Origin: Azadirachta indica | Taxonomy: Eukaryota; Streptophyta; Magnoliopsida; Sapindales; Meliaceae | NCBI GenBank assembly: GCA_022749755.1 | Contig: CM040453.1 | Span: 1,696,102 to 1,760,101 of the forward strand | Length of the DNA: 64,000 nt | Direction of reading: 5' to 3' | Shown: positions 1 to 10,700 of the stretch, piece after piece | Position numbering within the stretch: the first letter of the stretch is position 1 | Layout: every line of letters starts with the position of its first letter | The notes under the pieces: generated by a model | What the model saw: the letters and a program-made list of their open reading frames with translations, nothing else | Databases searched by the model: none | What the model was told of the DNA's origin: nothing | Program-made: the position numbers and the translations under genes

Positions 1-7
1 CATGCAG

Positions 8-3000
8 GATTCTCCCGTCTTCAATTACATCAGCAGTCTTTCTCCCATTGAGCAAATCAAGTCCATAAACACTGATAACTCATTCAATTCGGTGACTTTT
101 ACTTCACCTTCCTCTTTGTTTGCCACACCCAAGATTAATTCCCTTCGGGAGTCTAGATTTTTACTTAGCAGGTAAAACAAGTTATTCATTCTTCCTTTAT
201 TATGTTGAGTCAAGAAGTCTATCAATCTCTAATAACAAATCCTGTCTTCTACCAAATTTGCATTTGTCCCTAGTAATCAATCCCCAGATATATTGAAGCC
301 CGAGCTCCATGGAAAGGAAAACAAGACAAGCAAAGGGAATTCAGAAGCTGTTCAACTGTCTGAACATTGCACTGAAAAACTGGGATTTCTTACGCCAGGA
401 AGTTCGGCGAGAGAGGTTGTCTCTAAACTGCTTGATGAAAACTTGGAGTTAACTATTGAGTTACCAAAAACCATGAAATATGATGGCAGAACCCCAGTTA
501 GTGAGGGGATGTCTTGCGATGTAAAAGAGGCAAGCAGAGGGCAAGAAATGGCTGGTGCATCATCATCACTGGTTCAATCTGATAAAGGCAATGTGGCGGA
601 TGCTGACCATTTTGAGGACAAATCAAATTTGCGTAAAATCTGTCGAATTGAGCAAAGTCAAGAAGTAGAAGGTTCCGACTGGGTGTCATTGCTTTCTGAC
701 GCTGTTCTAAACTCTGATTTATCTATTATTGAGAATAACCCAGAGGATGAGGATCAGAAAACAGTGGGTACTGGGGAAATATCTTTTATCTCGACAGTCC
801 TACAACTCCCACAAGACAATGCCAACGATTTGACGGACATGGTGTCCGTCAGTCCAAGTTGCTCTTGCAAACAAAGTGACATGATAGAACCAGTTACTCA
901 ACCAGAAGAAATCAGGTACCTAAAGGATATGGATCAGACACCTGACATCCTTTCTAGCAATCTACTGAATAAGCTAGTTGTGAGTGATCCAAGAGCAAAA
1001 AAGGATAACGAGGAAGAAAAGTGTGAGCAGTCTAACTGCAAGGTAAATACAGAGTTATATTTGTTATAAACATTCAATTAGCCCTTCAATAATTCTTTTG
1101 ACGTTTTGTCTGGTTATCTGCAGCAAAATAATATACGTAGGCGGTGCCTGGTTTTTGAAATGGCAGGAGTTCATAAAAAGCAAGCTGCATGTGAAACTAA
1201 TTGTAGGCCTTTGATCCCATCAAAAACTGATTGTAAGGATGCCTATGCAGAAAAGCATTTGCTCCCAAGCAAGACAAAAAGTTGTTCATCATCCATGGTA
1301 GCTGGTGTTGGTTTGCACTTGAATGCTCTTGCAACAACTTCAAAGAATAGTAAAGTTGTCAAGTGTGAGACTCTAGCTTCTGGAAGGAAGCTAATTAGTA
1401 TGCGAAGCTCTTTGTCCTCTTCTCTTTCTTTGACATCTTGTCAAAGTCTTCTTAACAAGTCCTCAACTGTCAAGTCTGAGGAGAGGGATCCTGTTCCTGC
1501 TGGCAACGAAGTTAAAGTGGTAGAAAATGCTGTACAGCCATCTGTAATTGCTGCTTGTGAAGAATTCGACCATAGTAGCCCCAAAAGGAAGAGGCATGTA
1601 TAGCACTTACTACATTTCAGATGTTTAACCAGAAATTCTTTAGCCTATGGTTTAAAGTAAACAGTTTAATAATTTTCAGGTGCAAGCCAGAACATAATGG
1701 AGAAAGTAAGGCCTGCAAGCGGTGCAATTGTAAGAGGTCAAAATGCTTGAAGCTGTAAGTTCATTTTCTTTTAATCTGTTAGTATGCAATATAATCATCA
1801 TTTTTCTCTGATTATGCAGCAAGTTGTTGTTCATTGACTGTTCCACTGTCAATTTAATTCATTTTTATTAGGCACTTGGGGATATTTCCCTTTCATTACA
1901 TATTTACATATTCTTTAACATGTGTATATGCAGTTATTGTGAATGCTTTGCTGCTGGTCTCTACTGTGTTGAGCCTTGTTCGTGTCTAGGTTGCTTTAAC
2001 AAGCCTATTTATGAAGATAAAGTTTTGGAGACACGCAGACAGATTGAATTTCGCAATCCCCTTGCTTTTGCTCCCAAAGTGATTAGAGGCACTGACTCTG
2101 CTGTGGAAATTGGGGTGCGGAGTTATCACTGGGATTATAATATTTGCCAATGAACCATTCTAGCATCAAAGTCATCACAATCCATCCTCTGCTTGCCTCA
2201 TTCTTGAGGAGAGATGTGGAATGCAATATCACGTTGGCAAAGTTTTTGAGGTTTTGGGGATGTGGTGGCTTTGTTGCAAATATTTTTTCTGTAACAGGTT
2301 GTTCTTTCATCAATTCCTAATGTTCTTTAGCCATTCATTCATGCAGGATGAAACTAATAAGACTCCTGCTTCAGCAAGACATAAGAAAGGATGCAACTGC
2401 AAAAGATCAAGCTGCTTAAAGAAATACTGTGAATGCTTTCAGGTTTTGTCTTTTTAGCCTAGTATAATTTCTTTATTTTGTGCAATTGACAATGACACTT
2501 TTGTTTGGCTATAAAGGGTGGTGTTGGATGCTCTATCAGCTGCAGATGTGAAGGATGTAAAAATTCTTTTGGAAGAAAGGATGGTAAGCATTTATCAGGA
2601 GCTTTTACAGGCCCATGTTTTAAATGTCATTTTCCAACATTGAGCTTTTATCATCCTTTTAATTAGGCTGCTACCACATGTGGTTACATTTATTGTATTT
2701 TCCTTTTTTACTGTATTAGGAGCTGAAGAAAGTGAATATGAAGGTGAAGAAGCAGAAGCCTGTGAAAAGAATGAATTAGATGCAAATATAAGCGATAATG
2801 TAGTCAAGGAGGGTGAAGAAGAGCATCCAGATCTTCTGCTACCATCTTCTGATATTCCCAGGTTTGCTTGTCAGCAATCTAGATTTGTTTTCAATTGCTT
2901 AAGGTTATTCTCTTTCTAATCCTCAAGACTGAATTGTTGTTTCTTGTTAGGGCAAAGCGTTCTGGATCTTCTCTTCTTCTTGTTAATCCACCTCCTAAGT

Positions 3001-3260
3001 TGTGCATCAGCTTACAAACATCTCAGTTCAATCAGCCTAACTTTGAGGAGCATTTTCTTCAGTCAACTCCAGAAAATGAAACTACTAAGATTCTGAAAAA
3101 CAGTTTCTCACAAAGTAGTATGATTCCAGCCTCTCCAAACTCCAAGAGGGTTTCATCTCCTTATCATGAGATTGGATCATCGACGAGGTATAGAAGTAGG
3201 AGGTTTCTTCTGAGATCTTCCCTATCGTTCCCATCAGTGACTCCACCGAGAGAGCAATGA
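8..3260 (+). CDS. CPP / TSO1-like (tesmin/TSO1-like CXC) DNA-binding protein, 3' part; 5' end outside window
   Basis: Nuclear factor of the CPP family; relatives (TSO1, TCX, LIN54) bind CHR-type DNA elements and act in cell-cycle and reproductive development. Exons in frame: 8-171, 274-1042, 1124-1593, 1680-1754, 1934-2114, 2347-2442, 2517-2583, 2720-2861, 2951-3260 (757 residues visible). The first visible exon begins right after an acceptor-like TGCAG and reads [14 protein letters not shown], the conserved start region of TSO1-type proteins, so only a little N-terminal sequence is probably missing. The CRC domain is complete: first CXC repeat ([19 protein letters not shown]) over exons 4-5, the linker RNPLAFAPK, then the second CXC repeat ([17 protein letters not shown]) over exons 6-7. 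A KRKR basic patch precedes it. The intron after exon 3 appears to be GC-AG. Arabidopsis At3g04850 is the likely syntenic relative (from memory). Confidence 0.93.
1594..1679 (+). other. Putative GC-AG intron in the CPP gene
   Basis: Exon 3 must end after AG at 1593 so that the first base of exon 4 (1680) completes an Arg codon and opens the frame [17 protein letters not shown]. The bases at the donor are GCATGT, with AAGAG just before. Using the nearby GT at 1598 would put a stop into exon 4. The acceptor is TTTTCAG. GC-AG introns are a minor but real class in plants. Confidence 0.6.
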
Positions 3261-4025
3261 ATTGAAGGTCTAATATGTATTTATATTAATAATATGTTTC
3301 CGTTAAATAGAGAAACCTCTGGTGCTTTAGACTTCCATAAAAGTACATTTCCTGTATTATATGTCTGAAGACCAAGAAATTCCTTCAATATTATCACAAG
3401 TTGTAATCCATCTCTTTGTTTACCTTGCAATAGTCAATTCATTAATGTAGAGAATTTGCTTTGCTTAAATTTTACAACAGTACTAATATCAGCTTAAGTT
3501 CGACGCATCGCTGAACTGAACTGAAGATTGCAAATGAGATCCTTAACCTTAAATCTCCCGAAATCCTTGAGGACTACAGCCTGCGCCAGCCCCTAGCTAG
3601 ATTGAACAGGAAAATGCCAGCATCCCCAAATTGACACCAGCATCCCACTTTGACGCATAGGCATTTTTTTATGTAAACTTTAACTTCGTAATCAAGTGAC
3701 AGAACATAGCCCCTGAAATTGAGGGTAAGGTAGCCCAAAAATATCTGGCATTATGCAGAGCAGAATGGGGAGAAATTTCTCTCACAACAAATTCCTAGTT
3801 TGCCAGTGGAGTATCTAAAAAATACATTACATCCTTGTATTAAGGACCTTAAATGTAATAAGAAGGGAATAAGCACAGAAAGAAAAACACGAAATTCAGT
3901 GAACATAATGAACATCTAAAAAAATTTGCAGAATTCAATCCACTCCTGTGCTAAGTTGCTGGTGCTCCCTTTTGATTTTGGGGTGCAGAGTGATAATAAG
4001 AATCTTGAATCAACTACGACGTGAA
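3261..4025. other. Convergent intergenic region: 3' flanks of the CPP and EMC2 genes
   Basis: No gene is visible. The CPP gene (+) ends at 3260 and the EMC2 gene (-) ends at 4026, so the stretch should hold both 3' UTRs and polyadenylation sites. It is AT-rich and I saw no repeat structure in it. Confidence 0.7.
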
Positions 4026-6973
4026 TTATGAAATTTTCAAACTTTTCAAGGCAGAAGTAAGCACAGAGAGCTTGTCAGGAGCTCTTTGCTTGTAGTTTTT
4101 CTCCAAGGCTGCTGCGGCCAAAGATTGCAACTCCAGGCTCTCCTTATCTTCCTTGCTCCGCCCTTTTGTAAGTTGTGCTATGGCAGATGAACACTGGAAA
4201 CGAGGAATAAAACATCAGTATGCAAGTTGGTAAGTATTGAACAATGACAAGAAAACAGAGAGCTCCAGACTGTTTCGATGCACAAGTGAATGCATGACTA
4301 ATATTGAATGATCAAGTGGCTGATAATTTGCAATCACAGGAAATCTAAAGAAGAATATCAATGCCAACAACAGATATATGAATCACCTATATACACACAA
4401 ATGCAAATGCATGTATTTTTAATTGCACAATCATCCATCCAAAGACAAGTAGAAGAGAAAACTCACCAGGCAAATACCAAAAAGTGCTTTGGTATTCTTG
4501 CCTCCAGTCAAGTCTATGGTGGATGCATAATATTTCTTTGCTGTCTGTAGGTTATCTAGTCCACCAAGTGTGTACAACACCTGTTCATGAAAAAATCAAA
4601 GCAGATGAGGTAAGTTATTCCCTTGCACAAAGATGCTCACATCTAGGCACCACTATTTTAAGTGGACAAACAAACAATTTTTCAATCAATGCAAAGACTG
4701 AAAAATTTTCTACTCCCTAAAGTAGGTCTAAAAGGTAATCAACTTTCTAAACTATACACATATAGGATCTTTATGCTCTTCTGTAATTTTCTACCATGAA
4801 AAACCAAAATCAGATAGAAATACCACAAACAAGCAATTATAATGACAAAAATCGAAAAAGGCACTCACATCAGCATAGGCCAGGTGATAAAGTGGAACTG
4901 TGGGCAGTGATAGAATAAGCTCTTCATAGCAGAAAGCCGCTTGTTTATACCTAATTTACAAACACAAGGAAAACTAAGCTACTGACGGATATGAAAAGGA
5001 TCTGGGGGTTAGGAACACTCACATTTGCAAACAGACATATATTTCAGCAAGTTCTCTCCAGGCATCATGATCGGCCATAAATCTGGGTAGGTGGCAAAAA
5101 TAAAACCACTTAGCAACATCTGTTTTAGATTATCAGAAATAGGAGGGAAAAATGCTTAAGAAAATTGTCTCACATTTCAATATATTTATTAAGCCATTCT
5201 ATGGCTCCTGAAAAATTGCCTTGTGCCTTTGCAATAGCTACCCTCCTTTTATGTAATACCTGTTTAAGAAAACTCAACATATTAGGATAAAACAATTTTT
5301 TACATCTCAGAAAAGAAAGAAATATATTTCTCAAATGAGACAGATAGAACAATCAGTGATCCATTCTTACAAAAAAGGAAACTCATGTACAAATAAGTTA
5401 CAGAATTTACAGGATCAAGTGGATTATCCTCTAAAAGGCTTGTGTAGGCCTTTCCTGCCTCTGCCCATGATCCCTTTGCTTCAAGTAGTATACCCTCTAA
5501 CCTTCCTGTGATGCATTTAAATATTAGAATTGAAGACAATAACAGATATACGTTAGCAAGATTCATTATGTAAGCATTTTTAATTAGCATTAGCTTTAAG
5601 CAATTGTGAGCCCTTCAACAAGGAGCCCATTAAGGATCTGAGCATCGGCCTTCATAATGTATGCAATTTACAGAAGAATGACCAAAACAATAATAAGCAT
5701 ATACTGTAGCACAGTTGTGCTACAGTGATTTTTGGAGGTATAAAAGCATATATGATGCTGCTCTGTTACTTCTTTCAGGGATATGAACTATCAATAAAAT
5801 AAGACACATAACACATACCTAGATTACTATAAGATGGACACACAAAACATTTGTCAAAGATTATTAAACTCACCAACCCTTTTGCTCTCCGGAAATTTCT
5901 TCTGCAAAACCTTTATGCAGTCCTGCAAAAGTTGAAACATAAATTTCATCTTCAAGAAGAAACCATGAGACAACAGAGATAGTAAAGACTCGAGTAGACA
6001 ATATCGACAAAGGGCCAAAAGAGGAATACCAAACCTGTGCAAGATCAAGACATTGACAGTCCATAGCTGCAGTTGCTACCTGCTCATATAGAGTCCACAC
6101 TGCATGAAAATATATTTAGTTAGAAGTATTTTTCTAAGAGGTGACAAACAGTATGATATCCAGAAGCGACTTACAGGTAAATAGATTGTGAAAATAAAAC
6201 ATAACTAGAGCAGAAACTTACAAACCAAACAAATGGAATCTGATATCAATTAACGGAAAACTAAACCAGTTTATATAATCCAAAAACTAAACCAACTACA
6301 AAACCCAAAACTATCCACTGTGGAGCAGTTGATTCCCATCCACAACCAATTCAAATGAAGATTGAAACTCTTGAAATCAATGAAATTCAACCAAAAAAAG
6401 AAAAACACCAAACCATAAAGCTCACCCATACCCAATTCAACTCAATTTTCAATGTCTCAATATCACATGCATTGTAATCCATCAAATCAACAAACATAAA
6501 ACACAACAAAACAATTTCAGCTTACAATATACTTTCTTTCCAACCTAATTCAAATAAAGCTTCGAAGTCTCAAACCCAATTGACCAAATCAAAAAACTTA
6601 TTCAATAAGTATATACAAAATTCCCATCCAAAATCTGAATCAAGCTTCAAACTTTGAAGAAAACAAATCCAACCCAGTTAAACAAATCAAGAAACTTTAC
6701 AATTCCACTACAATTTTCACTCAATAGTTAAGCTAATGCGTCTGAATTTTAAACAAAACCCAATTAAGCAAATCAATAAAACTCACCTTCAGGGCCAAGA
6801 GCGGGTCGCTTTTTGGGGTCATTCAAGATCGATAAACCGTGCTTCAAGACCTTGTCAGAACGCCTGACCTTGAGCTTCTTAACAAGACAAAGGTACTCCC
6901 AAGCCCCTCCTCCGCCATTATCAACCTGATTTTCTAACCTGTTCAATTCGGTTTCTTCAGTCTTCGTCACCAT
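4026..6973 (-). CDS. EMC2: ER membrane protein complex subunit 2 (TPR protein)
   Basis: EMC2 is the cytosolic TPR scaffold of the ER membrane complex, which inserts tail-anchored and multipass proteins into the ER membrane. Nine exons close in frame to 301 residues: 6973-6787, 6099-6035, 5922-5874, 5505-5411, 5259-5174, 5082-5023, 4950-4869, 4580-4467, 4193-4026. The protein starts MVTKTEETELNRLENQV and contains the family blocks VWTLYEQVATAAMDCQCLDL, GRLEGILLEAKGSWAEA, FMADHDAWRELAEIYVCLQM, YKQAAFCYEELILSLPTVPL and YYASTIDLTGGKNTKALFGI, which together form the TPR array. An in-frame ATG 33 bases upstream (7006) would add a short basic extension; the 6973 start fits known plant EMC2 proteins. 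The gene is head to head with the PUS7 gene, with about 740 bases between start codons. Confidence 0.95.
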
Positions 6974-7713
6974 CTTTCTTTTTCTCTCTCCCTCACTTCC
7001 TTTCAAGTCTCAAGCGTATATATCTATGTATGTGAGTGAGTGCGAAAGCGTTTGGTATTGTGATGTCGTTTTGTTGGGCTTCTCTTTCCAGCCAGCCAGC
7101 CGGTGTTTTGGATCTGTTACTGACTCCAGTGCGTTTGATGATTGACTCTGGAAGCACTTTTGGTTTTTCTTCCCTTGCAATTATTGTAGGACTGCTAGGC
7201 CGTGTTTGGCTGCCAGACCTCTTAATGCGTCTAAAAGTGCTTTTAGCATACAAGTGATAATATTTTTAACAAATTAGTCCCTAATGTTAGTTATTTCCTA
7301 CTTGCACAACTTATTAGCGACCAATTTATTATAAATAACTAAAATAAATTCTTCTCTATTATTTTTTTTAAAAATTAAGAACCACTTTTTTTGTTATTCC
7401 ATCAATTATTTTCATGTGTATCACCAATATTTTCTAAAATTGAAGGTATATTTTCATAAATAATTATATAATTGTTCTATTTACATAAATAAATTCCCAA
7501 TACGGCAATATTTTTGACAATGACTGAAAAAATTTTCTTTAAAATGATCAGGGTTTTTGACTATTTTAATAGACGTTAGGACCTATTTGACATAAATGGA
7601 AAAAATGTGTCGTCATTTGTAAAACTGTGTAAATAAAAGACTTCACATGTTATTATTCCATTCGTCATGTCAGCAAAACGCATCGTTTTGTAGCAGGGGA
7701 CGGTAAAGCCCAA
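6974..7713. promoter_or_regulatory. Divergent promoter region between EMC2 (-) and PUS7 (+)
   Basis: A 740-base spacer separates two start codons that point away from each other. The EMC2 side (7000-7260) is less AT-rich; the PUS7 side is AT-rich. I saw no clear TATA box placed for either gene. A shared bidirectional promoter is an inference from geometry only. Confidence 0.5.
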
Positions 7714-10700
7714 ATGTGGAGAAACCCTGTGTCATCTTTCTTCTCAGCTCTAAAACCTTACCAGGTCTGCAACAGAAGATTCATCAAAAGCCTAAAAACA
7801 ACATCAACAATGAAAACCCTAGAAGAATCCGACGTCGGCATTTTCTGTTTCATCTCTAACCACCCTGGCTTTCGTGGCATTCTCAAACAAAGGTGGCCGC
7901 GACCTTTCTATCCCACGTGCCTATTCATTTATGCAAGTATAACACGCATATATAGGCTGGTTTTATCATAAATTATTGGAAAATATGAGAAATTTTAGAA
8001 ATTTAAAGTTTTTTTTGGTCATTTTAAAGCCACCTGTTGCGTTTGTGCATAATCCAAAAGTTTGGGGAGGTTGGTGTTATCAATCCGTTGAAGAAAATAA
8101 TTCAATGGAACTGCATTATGTATGTCTGAAATGACCAATATTCATAGTGGAACTAGCAGAGTTTTTTGTTGGATTGTTATTGAACAATTTTGTCATAGTT
8201 GTTTTGCCATAGTCCTGTACTTTAATTGCTATTTGATTTTTATGTAGGTATTCTGATTTTATTGTGAACGAAGTGGATATTGATGGAAATGTTGTTCATT
8301 TGACATGTTTAGATGCCCCTCCAGAGGTAATCAACTTCACCTTCTACTTCTGTACCCTCAGTATATGTAGAGGTATGTTTGTTTATCTGTTTATAGAGTT
8401 AATGTGTATTTTCTCATCCATTCAGGAAGTGGTGGAACATAATGAAACAAAGATATCCGATCAAATGAATGAAAGTTATGCCTCTGAAATTGAGTCGTTC
8501 AGATCACTTGCTGGTGATTCTGATGCACAGTTTTTGGAAGCTCTGATAAAACAGGTTACTTCGGGAAACAATGAAGAGAACATTTCACCCATTGTTCTTT
8601 CTGCAAGTTCAGATAAATCCCGTCGGACGGTTAGTTACAAGTTTTATCTTTTTAATATGTGCATTTGTATTATTGCATTGATTTCGTTAGCTGTGTAGCT
8701 TGGTTTGGTGCAGATTGAGGATTGAATTGAATTTGAATACAGTTTTTGTGCAGCATAAAAGATAGAATGATCGTTACAATGAGTTTGATACTTCCAAAAT
8801 GAGAATTAGACTGACATGTTTTGATCACGACTTGGTTCAGTGTAGTTTATTTTGGTGCTCTGCTATTCCAAACTTTGGTTTTAGGTCTCGAACCAGAATC
8901 TGTTCTCACTCCTTATTTCTATATAGTTGATTAATAATGTCTTTTTGGATCATGCAGGCTATACATAATTTCTTTAAGAATAACTTCAAATTCCTTGTCA
9001 CTGACACCATTGACGGACCTGATGCTTCATCAAAATGCATACGCGTGAGATTGAATTCAGGAGGAAATGACAGCAGGGGTCGAAACTCTAAGAAACGGAA
9101 AGAGAGAGCTGATAGCCCTTTTGATAGCAGAGGTTCAGATCACTGGCCAGAGCAGCTTGGCAAATTTCTGAGGTAGCAATTATAGTATAAATTATTTAAG
9201 AGAAGGAATTTCTTTTTGCTCTGTTAGAATTAAAATTAGGCTTATTACTAGTTTTTTTCTAGTTTGTTAAGTTTTTCTAAGTTTATGAGGATTCTTAGTT
9301 TATGTTATTTTATTATTTCAGGTTATATAAAGATATGTCTATGTACTTAGTTTATAATTTAAGAGAGTTCAAGATAATTTTATTTTCTTCAACATGATAT
9401 CAGAGCAGGTTAGATCTTAGGTTTGAGAGTTGTAAGAGTCGTATAAAAAAATTTTTTGATAACGATGATGTGCTACCCTATAAGGTGGTTACTGAGCATG
9501 ATTTTGTTTTCTAACAAAAGAGAAAAAAAAGAAAAAAAATTTTAAAAACCTTAAAATTTTCTAGCAAAAGGGAAAAAAAAAAGTTCTAGAAACCTTAAAA
9601 AAAAAAAGAAAAGAAAGAAAGAAAAAGTCTAGGAACCCTAATCTAGTTAGGGTATTGTTGACGGGTACTGTTTAAAAACTATTTATGGATACTGTTTATG
9701 GTGCTATAGCAGATTACTGTTCATGGATCCCTTGTTCTTGATATAGTTGCTCGTTTGTCTCACCTATAGAAGGCACTTTTCGCCTATGAAAATGCACTAT
9801 CAATATTCTTCGTCTATAAAAAGGCACAATCAGTATTATTCGTTCATAGAAAAATGCTATTAATATTCTTCGCCTATGGAAAAGCACTATCAATATTCTT
9901 CGCCTATGGAAAGGCACTATTAATATTTCTCGCTTAAAAAAAAAAAAAAAGCAATGTTTCGCGCCTAGAAAAAGGTACAGTTAATATTTCTCGCCTACAA
10001 AAAGGCACAATCAAATATTTCTCGCCTAAAAAAAAGTACAATCAGCACTTCTCGCTTAGAAAAAAGTACAGTCAAGAATTTCTTGCCTCTTAGAAGACAC
10101 AAGATCGCCTCTTAAAGGCACAAGTGGTTTTCTCCTATTTTTCGATGTTTTGGGATTTTCTTCTCAATCTCATTAACTTCCAAATTCAAGCTTACTTTAC
10201 AATCTTGAGTTTGACGAGGAGTGTTAGAATTAAAATTAGACTTATTACTAGTCTTTTCCTAGTTTATTAAGAGTTCTTAAGTTCATGAGGATTTTTAAGT
10301 TTATGAGGATTCTTAGTTTATATTGTTTTATTATTTCAGCCTATATAAATGTATGTCTATGTACTTAGTTTATAATTTAAAAGAGATTCAATATAATTTT
10401 ATTTTCTTCAACATGCTCAATTATAGATCTCCATTTTCCAACCATTGTTGTTCAACGATGTGAAGTGCTTCTTATCACACTTTGAACTACTGAAAATCAC
10501 TGTCAATTCAGGTTTCACCTGTACAAGGAGAACAAGGATACACAGGAGGCCTTGGGGTTGATAGGCAAGATGCTTGGCATCCAGGTATTTCCTACTTCTT
10601 TGTATCAGAAATGTCTTGTGACTACGAAGAAAGTCAAAGCAGGAGCCTTTTATTTTTTTGTCAATGATCAATTTGTGTTTTAATGATGCAAAATAGTGAG

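Larger units (their letters stand above)
9222..10413. mobile_element. TRIM-type (miniature LTR) retrotransposon in a PUS7 intron
   Basis: Two direct terminal repeats (9222-9394 and 10222-10413) both begin TGTTAGAATTAAAATTAG and end TTTTCTTCAACA, giving the TG...CA ends of an LTR. Just inside the first is TGATATCAGAGCAGGTTA, close to the standard plant primer-binding site for initiator tRNA-Met (TGGTATCAGAGC). A purine-rich GACGAGGAG sits directly before the second LTR. The 5-base target duplication TGCTC is perfect (9217-9221 and 10414-10418). The interior is only about 830 bases with no gag or pol coding, so the element is non-autonomous. It sits in PUS7 intron 4 in the same orientation as the gene. 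Confidence 0.92.

Noticed and set aside
9714..9917. Minus-strand open frame encoding Arg/His/Ile-rich repeats
   Set aside because: It is an antisense reading of the TRIM tandem repeat and has no independent support.
9760..10115. Regularly spaced repeats that could suggest a CRISPR array
   Set aside because: Units are directly adjacent, imperfect and without spacers, lie inside an LTR element, and the DNA is a plant nuclear genome.
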